Source: Carettochelys insculpta
Taxonomy: Eukaryota > Chordata > Testudines > Carettochelyidae
DNA: 64,000 bases
Direction: 5' to 3'
NCBI RefSeq assembly: GCF_033958435.1
Contig: NC_134137.1
Location: forward strand, 242,032,501 to 242,096,500
Part shown: piece after piece, positions 34,126-45,270 of the stretch
How positions within the stretch are numbered: the stretch's first letter is position 1
Layout of the letters: each line of letters starts with the position of its first letter
Notes under the pieces: model-generated
Seen by the model: the letters and a program-made list of their open reading frames with translations, nothing else
What the model was told of the DNA's origin: nothing
Databases searched by the model: none
Made by a program: the position numbers and the translations under genes

Positions 34126-36034
34126 GCTTGTTTTTTGTGATGACAGACATAGTCGATATTGTAATCAGAGAATTTTCTGGGCCAGTGAAAATTATTTTTG
34201 AGCCTCTCCTTTTCTCTTGCCATGAACAAGAATAGTTTTATGAAAATTTGTTGCATGAAATAAATAATCCCCCTCGGAGCAACAGAAAGGGAAATGGGGG
34301 AACTTAGACATAAAATGATGCCTATAGCATTGAGTTAGAAGTAAAGGTACAAGAAAAATTTATGTGTGTAGAGCATATTTTCTATAAGTAAATAAACCCC
34401 TTGGTCATGTTTCTCACAATCTCTCTACAGATATTGTCTTTTGTCTGGTGGTATATAGAGAATCTGGTCAAAAAACTCAAATGTGGGTGCCCAATGTTGA
34501 CAAGTCCAAATATTCCAAAATTGTGAGCCACCACTTCGCTTCCTCTCTGCCGTGTTTCCTCATCCTTGAAAAAATCATGACTGGAAGAGAAAAAAAAAGT
34601 CATCACAGGCATTATGAATAGTAAATGTTGAGTTCTTTTCAATTGCTTTTGGAGACGGTAAGGATAAGATTTTTAAGCCTTTCTCCGCAGCCACGAGGGC
34701 AAGTCTTTTGTTAAAAAAATCTCAGTTGCCTGACTCTGGTAGCCTGAGGCTTCAAAAATGCATTAAATATCCTTTGACTCACAATAAAATCTCAAGAGCT
34801 AGAAGACTGATAGCCCCCTTAAACTCAAGGGGTCTGCTCACATGCATAAAATTACTCGTGTGCATAAGTGTTTGCCAGATCAGGGCCTAAAGTGGTTTCT
34901 GATCTTTTGATAGATCTCTCTGGGATCTTTATGATTCAAAAATCTTTTTGTGAATGTTTTGGAAGCTGTGGATGTTCTCCAAGGCATAATATTTTAAAAA
35001 AACAGTTTTTGAATCTCAGGGAAGAAGATGCTGTAAGTACAAAGTACCGTTGGGGTCATCCTAGCATTGGCCTAAAAGAATGTGTCCCACCTATCAGACT
35101 GGGTACTTATTGTCAGAGAGTTACGTTTGTCTGGCTTTTTTCTATTTTTATTACTTAATACTGGGTAACGCTAATGTTTTGAAGTGTAACGGCAATCCTC
35201 ATAAATGCAAGTATTAAATTGCTACTAATGACTTTTTTGTTAATTACCGACCCCCTCTGTTTTGGCTCAGCTTGTACAACTCAACAATTTCCAAGGGATT
35301 ATTATTTGTTTAATTCTGGCATACAATGATTTGCATTGTCAAGTATTTAATATCTGCGTTCAGACTGTGAACATTACTAAAGCTGCAGATTTGTTTTGTT
35401 ATTGCCTCTAGTTCAGTAAGCTCTGAGCCTGGAGGTAATTCAGCTGTCCCTACAGGGAACCTGAGTGGAATCTCATACTTGCCAGAAACATTCATTTATA
35501 TATAATTACATTTTCTTTCATTATAATAGTACTTGCTCCCAAAATTGCAATGGGGAGAGAGAAATTAGTTCTGTGTACTCCACAGCTAGTATTTTATACT
35601 GCAAAAAATAAATTTTACTGACCAGGTGCAATAGGAAAATGTGTTAACTTGAAGCTATCAGGTAAAGGATTCAGTTTCAATATTTATTTTTAATGTTCTT
35701 CCTTTTTTCCTTTCCTTTCCTTTCTTCTCTGAGGTGTAAAATCATTCAGGGGTTAGATTGTCATTTCACTTTACAGCACAATTTTCCTTCTTCTGTAATA
35801 TATATGTGTTGTCTTTACAATAGAAATGGGTGAAAAACTGACTTGAGTTTTGTGCAGCTTCTACATTGCTTGTTTTTAAATATACTTTTCAAAGCCATAT
35901 AAACAAATCATTGAAAATCAGCTATTGATTTTTGCAAAAAACAATTGTCTTTCAAACTGTCCAAAGGCTGTTTCCGTAAGTCTCATAACAACGGTCATAA
36001 TTGAGTACTGGGGATCTGAGAGAAGAAGTGTTCA
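34126..36034. other. Apparently unique AT-rich DNA
   Basis: No element, RNA gene or convincing exon recognised. Confidence 0.4.
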
Positions 36035-36195
36035 CGTCACTCTGGCATAAGAACATGAAAACGGCCATTATTGGTCAGCTCAAAGGTCCGTCAAGCCCCG
36101 CACACTGTCTTCCAACAGTGGACAATGCAAGGTGCTTCAGAGGAAATTAACAGAACAGGCAATCAAGTGATCCATCCTCTGTCAGACATTGTGTA
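36035..36195 (-). mobile_element. 3' fragment of the L3/CR1-type LINE
   Basis: GAACATGAAAACGGCCATTA, CAAAGGTCCGTCAAGCCC, CAACAGTGGACAATGCAAGG and AATCAAGTGATCCATCCTCT follow the same order as 16420-16560. The 5' part is missing. Confidence 0.7.
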
Positions 36196-37625
36196 GTTTC
36201 TGGTGTGTTCTATGGGCCAAAATTTGGCTACATATTATATAGCTTGTGTAGACTTTGGAAGGAAATGCTTGGGAATACTAGTGGTATAATTTGCCCCTTT
36301 GATTTAGATAGAGTGAAGGAGCTTATTTAAAATAAACCAAGGTGCATTTAAAACCCACCTAGTATAATCAGTTAAGCAAAACCACATTTAAAATTCACCA
36401 CAGGCTAACTGTGCTCTGGGATGAACATCCACATCTCCCATTAAGATGAGCTGCAGAGGTCTGAGTGCACGGGAGAGAACCCTTTTTCTGACTGTTATGC
36501 TGAGGAGGGAGCTTTTCTTCAGTGGGTTTCATCTTGGTCTGAGCTCTCAGCTTGCACATACTGATAGTTTTATTGTTGTATTCGCCAATAGAAACCAATT
36601 GCTAAATGAAAGCCTCTTACAGGATGAAACCCTGAGGCAGTTTGTGTGAGTGAAAGGCAAGGAAGTTGAGCAGTATTTTTAAAAGGAGAGGGGGAAAAAG
36701 TAGTCTACAATCAGAAGTCTCAGCATGAGTTCTTACATGGTGCAACTCTTTCTTTGCCACTTTGCAAGAAGGGTTTCAATCCCATTGCCATGTCAATTGT
36801 CAACATCGTTGCAGAAAGCACAGTCAGCACTTCAGCATGAAACCACTGAAACAAAACAGTAACCCATATAGTATGCTATCCCAAAGACTGGAGGGTTGAG
36901 GTCATGAAGGTCAGGCCCCCAATAAGGGAATGTTTTAATTGGTTTCTATTCTCTGCTGTCCCCCTCCCCCCGCGCCCCCCCCCCCACTCTCTCTCTCCCC
37001 ATTGCAAGCCTTGGGCCTTTGGTAGGTCATGTGCTGGGATTATGAAGCGGTATGGAGAAAATTGCAATTATACAAATATCGCTATTACTGTGACATATTA
37101 CAGATAGGGGGAGCACAGGGCCTCTACTACCAAGTAATCCTGTAAATTGCTTAAAATAACAACAAAGAGCACTATGCACATTTTTCATCCATTGTCAGAC
37201 TGAAATAAATAGGTCTTTCTTTAACATGCCTAATCCTGCTAAACAGTACAAAATCCTATTACTCAATGAATTATAAATCCTGCTTCAGCACCTCATTTGT
37301 CCTGGAGTGTTTCATTGTGCAAAACAGAAATTCAATACCTCATTTTATTCACACAATCCACAGCATGACTGATTTCCCTCTGCTGCCACCCTCCTTTAAT
37401 GTTGGTGGTTCTCTGTAAGTTTTACTCTACTACTACTCTGAATTCTTGGGAGGAAAATAAGACAGCATTAGCCTGTTTCAGAATCTGCCTCCTGGTTCCT
37501 TTGCTTACTTTCTGACTGTGGTGAATTGTAAGTTAATGCAGTACAGATTTAAGCCCTTGGTAACTTAACTTTATGATGGATGTGTATTGCATTGTATTTT
37601 TCCTTCAGGGGGACACTTAATACTG
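36196..37625. other. Non-coding spacer
   Basis: A C-rich run at about 36960-36990 (CCCCCTCCCCCCGCGCCCCC); otherwise unremarkable. Confidence 0.4.
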
Positions 37626-37628
37626 TTA

Positions 37629-37927
37629 GACTATGTCTACATGGCAGAGTTATTCTAGGATCCTGGAGGTATCCCAAAATAGCTACTCCATGTCTTTGGC
37701 ACACACCCATAATTTTGAAATAGTTTTTGAAATGACGGGCACGCTATTTCGACATCTCTGTAGTTCTCATAACAGGAGGGCTAAGGGATGCTTCAAAAGA
37801 GCTCATTATTTCGACATTTGGTGATGTTTAGACAGCACCTAATGCCGAAACAAAAATAAGCTATGTAATTTGCATAGTGCAAATTGTGAAGCTTACTTTG
37901 AGTTCAGGCTGCCATGTAAATATAGCC
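37629..37927. mobile_element. Foldback element H with TTA duplication
   Basis: Start GACTATGTCTACATGGCAGA and end CTGCCATGTAAATATAGCC are inverted repeats of about 19 bp. Flanked by TTA on both sides (37626-37628, 37928-37930). A 3-bp TTA/TAA duplication is diagnostic of PIF/Harbinger insertion. The interior has several TATTTCGACAT words. 299 bp, no coding capacity. Confidence 0.82.
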
Positions 37928-38065
37928 TTAGTGTTTTGATGTTTTCCCACACTGTCAAGGAAAGAAGTTCTGATCATTTCTTTAAAAGTTGGCTGCATAC
38001 TCACATAGATGAGGTACGCAGATGACCAATGCTTCTTTGAGGTATGAAAGGGCCAACTGCAATAT

Positions 38066-38390
38066 CAGAGGTAGCTGTGTTAGTCTGTAGCTTCGAGAAC
38101 AACAAGAAGTCTTGTGGCACCTTATAGACTAACACATATTTTGGAGCATAAGCTTTCATGGGGAAAGGCCTGCTTCATCAGATGCATGAGTGGGGAGGGT
38201 GGTTTCTGAGGGGTATTTAAAGAGTGGGGTCCCAGTAAGAGGGAGGTCCAGAGCTGACAAGGTCTATTCAGCAAGGTGGAAATGGCCCAGGATCAACAGT
38301 ATTTATCAAAAGATGAAAAAAGTCAGATCAGACAGGGGGATGTGAGCCTTTGTCAGAGTCTAATGGGGAGATATGAACACCCAGAGCAGA
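38066..38390 (-). mobile_element. Penelope-like repeat copy
   Basis: Starts AATATCAGAGGTAGCTGTGT then TAGTCTGTAGCTTCG, and contains ACAAGAAGTCTTGTGGCACC, GGAGCATAAGCTTTCATGGG and the GTATTTAAAGAGTGGGGTCC segment that it shares base for base with 31041-31280. It extends further than that copy (GGGGGATGTGAGCCTTTGTC). The right boundary and target duplication are not resolved. Confidence 0.7.
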
Positions 38391-39783
38391 GAAACTGCCT
38401 TTGTGCCTTTATTTATGTATAATAGTCTTTCTATTTTCTGTTTTTTTATTGTAAAACAGAAGTCTCATGTGAAATGTCCAGATTTTGCTCATGAGACCAG
38501 ATTTGCATAAATTATGCATGATTACATATCAATCCTTCCTTAATAACATGGAAGTACAGCCTTCAGAGCCAACTTCTGCCATGAATAAGAAAGGCAGCAC
38601 CTCTGGGAGGAGGTCAGCACCTGCAGGCCAGAAGGGGCATTCATTCTGCTAATTCTGATTTTATGTTTATAATAAGGCAATGGTGGAGGAAAGGAGAGAT
38701 GTGATCCTACAGAAATTTAAAAAATAAACAGAACTCTTATGGAAACCAGTGGAGTTATGTCAGGAATAAATCTGGCCCACTGTTGTGGATTTACACAGAT
38801 TAGGATCAGATTGTGGCTGGCCTTGTGAGAGAATATAGATGTGGAGAGATGGTGAGAAGCCTTCCTTCCATGAATCCCTCAGAGCCTCAGGCACTGCTCT
38901 ATGCTAGTCGCCTAGCAGGAAAATGAAATGGAGCAGAGCTGTCCAGAACACAATAGGAAGGGGGAGAATAAGCACAGCAGCCACTGGCGGGTCAGTAGGG
39001 CTATAGCTAAAGCTTTCATGGAAGTACCAAGAGGAATTTTAGCTGAGTCAGCCAGAATTCCTTCTGGGCTTTGCTGCTGCACCGTGGCTCTGCTCTCTCT
39101 TTCTTCTCCCTCGCCAGTCATGCCTCTGGCTGCAAAAGCCAGAATCTAACTGCTAGACCTTGAAAGACTGAATTTCTGTATGTATACAGTAAATATTTTA
39201 AAATCTCTTTGCATGCAGTCTGAAATCAGTTTTGTTCTTTTGCCACTGCCAGTATTGAAGACTTGGCAGTTGAGGTAAATGTAACCATACTCTATCAACG
39301 ACATTTATTTATTATGCCTCAGTATTTTTGTCTTTCAGTCTGTATTTATTTTAAAAATCTTTCTATTGTGTTTAATTGGCATATCTTCTATATTGTACGC
39401 AATAATTTTAAAGATAGCCTTTCCATTCTGTTTCTCTGCTCCATATGAATCGTCATACAAAAATCTCAGAAATGTATTTTGCTCAGGAAAGAAAAAAAAA
39501 TAAAAGCTCTGTACATTGCATAATAGTAACTCAAAATCTTTGGTAGCCTGATACTGTCATCCTTAAAAGATCCTCAAGCATCTTCTACCTACAACCCAAA
39601 AGCTGCATTTTCCTAACATGGTTCCATATTCTAGAATCCTTGACTGTCTCCTGCCTAATAAATAAATAAATCCAAAGTCCCCAATTGTTGTGGCAGAAAA
39701 TAATTTGCTAATGTAATTCTGTTTTACCCATACATGGAAGAGCAGGTAATTTCATTCAGTGAATGTTAATGTTACTTAGAAAA
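38391..39783. other. Non-coding spacer
   Basis: Nothing recognised except an AATAAATAAATAAAT run near 39657. Confidence 0.4.
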
Positions 39784-39796
39784 CACACTAAACATT

Positions 39797-39992
39797 AAGA
39801 AGTCCTGTGGCACCTTAGAGACTAACAGATTTGTTGGAGCATAAGCTTTCATGGGCACAGACACACTTCATCAGATTCATGGACATGCACACAAAAGCTT
39901 ATGCTCCAGAAAATCTTAGTTTATAAGGTGCCACAGGACTTCTTGTAGTTTTTGCAGATACACACTAACACAGCTAGCCCTCTGATACTTGT
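39797..39992. mobile_element. Penelope-like hairpin repeat, 196 bp
   Basis: Flanked by CACACTAAACATT (39784-39796) and CACACTGAACATT (39993-40005), 13 bp with one mismatch. The arms AAGAAGTCCTGTGGCACCTT and AAGGTGCCACAGGACTTCTT are inverted copies, and GGAGCATAAGCTTTCATGGG pairs with AAAGCTTATGCTCC. Ends in the terminal motif CACTAACACAGCTAGCCCTC. Confidence 0.85.
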
Positions 39993-40005
39993 CACACTGA
40001 ACATT

Positions 40006-41267
40006 TTTTGAATTAAATCGTTTCCCTTGTCCACTGGTATGGGGAGTTCCTTGGTGCAGTAGAATCATTGTAGTTTGGGGAGAAGGAGACATGATCTGGT
40101 GCACCAGTGGAGACTCTAAGGCACAACAGAGCACAGTTTGGGTATGGGGTCGCATTAGTGACCAACATGGAATGGCTGTTGCTTCAGTTTTGAATCACAA
40201 GGGAATCCTAAGTCTCAAGTTCGAATAAATGAAAGACTCAAAAGAACCAGAGCTGAAGCTAGTACTTCTTGTGATTTTAAGACAAAATCTTGTAAAAATG
40301 TAGCTGCAATACATTTGGACCCTGTACACCAATTTGACTTTGTTAAAACTTGTTTATCTGAGACACCTTGTACATTTTCCAACATCAGAAATTTTCGAAG
40401 ATCAATATTTTGTCCTCTAAAGTTTTGTAAGTCAGAAGTTTTGTCATTTGTCATTTAATCTAACACATCTGTTTGAACAATATAATGATCAACAAATATA
40501 GAAACTTTGGCATAAATTTTGATATAGTTCTGGAATATGTAAATATTTAATATTGTGAGATAAAGAGAGTAAATTACAGCTTTCAGAACTGTGCATGGAT
40601 GTCCACAATTATGGATTTTCAGGCTTTCACCAAAAAAAGCATTGTTTATATATAAGTGGCCAAAAAAAACATTGACGCTTTTTGTATATTTGTGAAAAAA
40701 CAATGTGTCTGTCAAAACATCTTTGCCTTATAAACATTTCTGAAAAGCCCTCACAAAGAAAAATCTGCTATACAAGTTTAATAAAAACAATTCAGGCTGA
40801 CATAGCTTTCTACTAAATAATTAAGAGTAGAAAGTAGTTATCTACATAAGCCTTAGGACTTTGTTACAGATTTGACTATGGAATCACAAAGGGGATCTCA
40901 GTAAATAAATTCAAATGTTTTGATTTAACATTTGCTGTCTCTTACTAGAAAGTGACTTTCTTTAGATGTTATTTGATTATGTATATAATACTTATAAATA
41001 TTTTGCATGGTGTTTTAGAGGCAAAAATTACAGATACCGATTCTGAAGAATTTACACTCCAGTGCTTAGATACCTGCAAGCACTTTCACTTGTGAATAAA
41101 GCAGGACAAGTAACTGATGCTTTTGGTTCAATGGCCATTCAGAAAATGAAAACTTGGTTGATTCAATCTGAGGTAAAACCAATACCTTTTTGAATTTTTA
41201 GTGTGTAAGAAAAATTGGGAACTTTCATTTCAGGTTGGCAAAATGTCAGTATACCATACTTGAGCAG
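40006..41267. other. Non-coding spacer
   Basis: AT-rich; nothing recognised. Confidence 0.4.
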
Positions 41268-41277
41268 TTGTGTGTGA

Positions 41278-41340
<63 letters not shown>
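41268..41340. repeat. (TG)n(AG)n compound microsatellite
   Basis: A TG run passes directly into about 25 AG units. The minus-strand Ser-Leu repeat frame is an artefact. Confidence 0.95.
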
Positions 41341-41342
<2 letters not shown>

Positions 41343-41343
<1 letters not shown>

Positions 41344-41412
41344 CTGTAGCCCAGTAGTTAGGGCACTCACGCAAGAGAGGAGGGAGATCTGAGTTTCAGT
41401 CCCTGGTTCAAG
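41343..41412 (+). mobile_element. tRNA-like SINE fragment, plus copy
   Basis: CTCTGTAGCCCAGTAGTTAG (A-box-like TAGCCCAGTAG) followed by GAGTTTCAGTCCC (B-box-like). An inverted, related copy lies at 41873-41965. No intact tRNA fold is claimed. Confidence 0.5.
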
Positions 41413-41492
41413 GAATATGTTTTTTATTTTTACAAAGTAGAATAGTTTCAGTAGCAGAGTTTGAGAAGAGTTTACCCCAGAATAACCTATAG

Positions 41493-41825
41493 CAGGAGTT
41501 AGCAACCTTTCCAAGGCAGAGTGCCAAAATTTGACCTTTTGACCTCTATGTACAGTCCCATTGCCAGTGATACTTTTTAAAGTCACTAATAGTCCTACTT
41601 TACAAGTGCTTCATTAATAAATAAGTGAAGAGGCAGAACTTTACTGTTTAGGTGGTGGTTGGTAGCATTAGCTGGTCTTTTGTTAATCTTCAGGCAGGCA
41701 TGGCTTTGAGCAAGCTCCCAGCTGCATGGGGGATGAGGAGCGGGACTGAACTCCTGCCTCGCATGCTGATGAATATCAGCTCACATGCTGCTCTTGGCAC
41801 CCGTGCTAGGGGTTGCTGACCCCGG
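41493..41825. mobile_element. hAT element with empty pogo site, 333 bp
   Basis: Starts CAGGAGTTAGCAACCTTTCC and ends GGGGTTGCTGACCCCGG, with flanking ACCTATAG (41485-41492) and GCCTATAA (41826-41833), 6 of 8 matching. It is collinear with 45271-46180, sharing GCCAAAATTTGACCTTTTGA, AGTCACTAATAGTCCTACTT and TTTAGGTGGTGGTTGGTAGC. It lacks the pogo-like insert of that copy and shows the unoccupied TA at 41571-41572. Confidence 0.85.
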
Positions 41826-41872
41826 GCCTATAATCTGGTGCATAGAGCATTTATGTGGTATATCTGGGGATC

Positions 41873-41965
41873 TTAGATTCAAGTTCATACTTAGTACCAG
41901 GGATTCAGACCTGAGCCTTCCACATCCCAGTAAGTGCCCTAACCACTGGATCGTAGCATAAGCTC
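41873..41965 (-). mobile_element. tRNA-like SINE fragment, minus copy
   Basis: On the minus strand reads ATCCAGTGGTTAGGGCACTT then GGTCTGAATCCCTGGT, matching the plus copy at 41343-41412 (CCAGTAGTTAGGGCACTCAC). The two copies face each other across the hAT element. Confidence 0.5.
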
Positions 41966-41970
41966 CTTGT

Positions 41971-43410
41971 TGGTTCTGTGACTGGTTCCTAAATATATGA
42001 ATAAAAAGTTTATCTCACCTAAAATGGAAGTAAGTTTGTTTTGGAATTATAGAAACAATTTGTTGCAATGTTTCTGTAAGTTTTCAGTTTTGAGTGAAAT
42101 AATTTATAGAAACCAGCATGAATTTGTGAAACGTTTCAGAGAACCCAAATCTGCAATCTTTTTTTTTTTTTTTGCCAAACATATACATACAAGCTGAAAA
42201 ATTTCATTCATCTCCACTCATGCAAAACTTGACACATCTGAAGCAGTCCACTAGAACTCAGTGGGACTACTTACATGTACAAAGGTATGCATTAGTATAG
42301 GTGTTTGCAGGACTGGGGCCCAGCTGAGTAAGAAGGCATATAGAATTGACAGAGCACAAGTGGGGTAAGGACCGTAGGAAAAGTGATAGAAAACACAGCT
42401 AGGGACAAGATGTAGGCTTGGATAAGTTGCATGAGCCTGGAAATGAGGGTGGAGATGAATTTTTTTTCTAAAAGAACTCTGTTTCACCTTTCTTCATTAC
42501 AATGTTTATGGATTCATTCAGATACATTTTATCCTCTATTCTTTTTTATTTTAATTTAATCTGTTCACTGTGCTCCTGTAAGCAGAAAAGAGTCATTTCA
42601 GTGCCATTGTTGCAGTGAACCAGAGAAAAGCCTTTGTTTTCACAACATGTTAAATGGTATTCTTTAAATTCTTCATTGATTCTATTAAATTCAAACAAAA
42701 AAAGGCCCTCATAATCCCAACATGCAATAATTTGGAGTGATTGGCAGGCTCTGTTCAAAAGAGTCCCTACAATCAATTCCAAGAGTTTTTGAAGGTCAAG
42801 ACTAAGATTCATTTACAGTGCTGTGTTGGGGCCCAGGACTATAACAATAATAGGGGATGCTGTGGCACAGCAGAGATATTCACTGACAAAGGAGTGAGAA
42901 AGCCTGAGGAAAGAAATAGCAGGGAGCACTGTAGGTCAGAAATGAGATCTTGGCAGAAGTGCTTGGGAGCCCCAAGAGTGGAACAGCAAAGGCTGTCACA
43001 AGTCAGGTCGGAGGTGTTTGGCAGAGCAGTGTGGAGGCCCAAGATTATGCAGAGGGGATGGAGAGTATTGATGTTGGCACAGAAGAGCCGGCCTTGCTTT
43101 TGTCCATGATTTCAGTCCTGAACTTCAGTGAGCTCTAATTTTACTCTCCTACGTGGGAAAATATGATTTGTCTGATGGCCTAAACCTAGGATCTTGTAAT
43201 ATTGTTCAAAATGTGAGAGATGTGATACCATGAATTGTCCCAGAATTAGATCGCGACTATTGATTAAAATGGAAGGTGCAATGCTTATTACTGGATGATT
43301 TTGGGAAAGTTTGGGTTACTGTAGGCCCCTTAAAATCCCTGGTAAACTACATTCCACAAAGTCTGCATGCAGCAGAAGAAGCAGTGTGAACTTAGCTTCC
43401 CTTAGCGCTA
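41971..43410. other. Non-coding spacer
   Basis: Contains a 17-base T tract near 42157. No gene recognised. Confidence 0.4.
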
Positions 43411-43920
43411 AGGTGACCATCCGTCCTGTGTTTGGTGTGACAGTCCTGTATTTAGGGAGCTGAAAAGGCATCCTGACTTATTTTTTAAATAGGACCAATT
43501 GTCCCGTATTTGGCCCTCCCTGGTGAGCTTTCCCTGTGGTGGCCGGAGACTTGCAGGGCATTTTTTCCGGCCACCACCATTTTAAATTGTATTTCCCTGA
43601 CTGCTGCACCACTGGGATGCCACTGCTGGCTCCAGCCTTGCTGAGGTGCATGATTGGCCTGGAGACAGATCTGGGGCGTGGGAAATTGAGGGCTGGAGCA
43701 GGGGAGCTGGGGATATTGCAATGCAGGTCTGGGGCCACCTCTGGAGCCCCTTCCACCCCCAGTCCCTGTCACGGGGCTGGGGTGGAGCCATAGCCCAAAT
43801 GCGGCCGGAGCCCTGCACAGTGTGGGGGGCACAGTACCCCCAAATTGCCGCCACATCACAGGGCCAGGGCTGTGTGTCTGACCTAGAGCTGTGTGAATAC
43901 TGCCCCCTCTAAAAATTATT
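43411..43920. mobile_element. Dispersed GC-rich repeat related to 7441-8157
   Basis: Starts AGGTGACCATCCGTCCTGTG, the inverse of the right end at 8139-8157, followed by repeated CCTGTATTTAGGG and CCCGTATTTGGCCCTCCCTG. The right end was not found. Open frames here are GC-rich artefacts. Confidence 0.4.
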
Positions 43921-44121
43921 GGGAGGAAGGGTTGTTTCAAAGAGGGTTTTATTTTCAAAAGAGCCCCGTCTACACTGCTTTTTTCTTTTGAAAGAATCTC
44001 TTCCAAAAATAGATTATGCAAATAAAGCATGAGGTATGTCAATCAGTGCCTCATTTGCATTTTTGATTTCCCTCTTTTGCATTCCTCTTTCAAAACAGGA
44101 GTGCAAGTGTAGACACAGACG
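43921..44121. mobile_element. Half of a foldback element (right arm)
   Basis: CCCCGTCTACACTGCTTTTT, then CCTCATTTGCATTTTTGATTTC and TTTGCATTCCTCTTTCAAAA, then GTGCAAGTGTAGACACAGAC. This is the right arm of the 44563-44975 family without its left partner. Confidence 0.6.
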
Positions 44122-44258
44122 TAATGTGAATTGAATATTGTGAGCTAACTGAGAAAAGTGAGTTGAAAATTGATAGTATTTTATTACACAGAAAACCTGA
44201 TTTCATGAGTTATGCTTATCCAATCAGGGATGTATCATATGACCTGTATGGCCTATCC

Positions 44259-45115
44259 CAGGGGTTGGTAATCAAAATAGCAAGTAGAGCCATTTTTTTC
44301 AAATTTGGTGAAAAAAAACAGTAACTCAAGAGCCACAATGCAAGTGAATATGAGGCGGTCCTTAATAAATAATGCCAAACCATACTTTTTGTAACCCCCT
44401 CTATTAAGAACAGTGCGTATACAATGATTTGTAATACAATGCATGGAGAATGTTCACAATCTGTTTGTATATTCTATTTCCTCACACTTTACTTGTGTGT
44501 TTCTACCACTGCCTTCCTGACTTTTACTCCTGAACCTTCTCCCCCTCTCTCGAGATCACATAGGCTGCGTCTACACTTGCATTCCTCTTTTGAAAGAGGC
44601 ATACAAATGATGGAAATCAAAAATGCAAATAAGGTGCAGATTTACATATCTGACATCTCAGTTGCATATATGTATTTCAAAAGAGCTTCTTTCAAAAGAA
44701 GAAAACCAGTATAGACACTACTCTTTTCGAAAGTAAACCCCATCTTTGAACGAATCCTTCTTCCCATAAAAAAGGGAAGAAGGGTTTTTTCGAAGATGGG
44801 GTTTACTTTTGAAAGAGCAGTGTCTACACTAGTTTTTGTCTTTCGAAAGAAGCTATTTCAAAATAAGAATATGCAAATGATGGGCCAGATATGTAAATCT
44901 GCACCTCATTTGCATTTTTTATTTCCTTTAGTTGCATGCCTCTTTTGAAAGAGCAATGCTAGTGTAGACGCAGCCATGTTGTTTGCCATTTAGATATGAG
45001 TTGTTCATGTTTGGTCTTTTAGACATGCACCAGTTATCAGTTATAGCATTGGGAGCCACAAAGAAATCCTTAAAGAGCCACGTGCAGCTCTGGAGCTGCA
45101 ATTTACAAACCTCTA
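44259..45115. mobile_element. hAT element with nested foldback element, 857 bp
   Basis: Starts CAGGGGTTGGTAATC and ends AATTTACAAACCTCTA (inverse TAGAGGTTTGTAAATT), flanked by a perfect 8-bp duplication GCCTATCC (44251-44258, 45116-45123). Includes GAGCCACAATGCAAG on the left and GAGCCACGTGCAGC on the right, also partly inverted. Carries the foldback element 44563-44975 inside. Confidence 0.85.
44563..44975. mobile_element. Foldback element, 413-bp palindrome, nested in hAT
   Basis: Starts GGCTGCGTCTACACTTGCAT and ends GCTAGTGTAGACGCAGCC. The halves pair around a centre at about 44767-44774 (CTTCTTCCC/GGGAAGAAG). Internal GTATAGACACTA and GTGTCTACACTAG mimic the termini. Flanks ATA/ATG are a weak 3-bp duplication. 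Confidence 0.85.
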
Positions 45116-45270
45116 GCCTATCCTATATAAGCTTGTGGATAGCCAATCCTTGAATCAATGCACAAAACAAAATTTTTGCAAGAAATCTAGTATTATTATT
45201 TTATTTTATTAATTTGTATTATTGTAGCACTTGGGGGGCCAGAATGGAGATCAGCTGCATTGTTCTAGGC

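Noticed and set aside
41343..41412. A functional tRNA gene
   Set aside because: Only A-box-like and B-box-like words are present. I could not draw a full cloverleaf, and a diverged inverted copy is nearby, so a SINE fragment is more likely.
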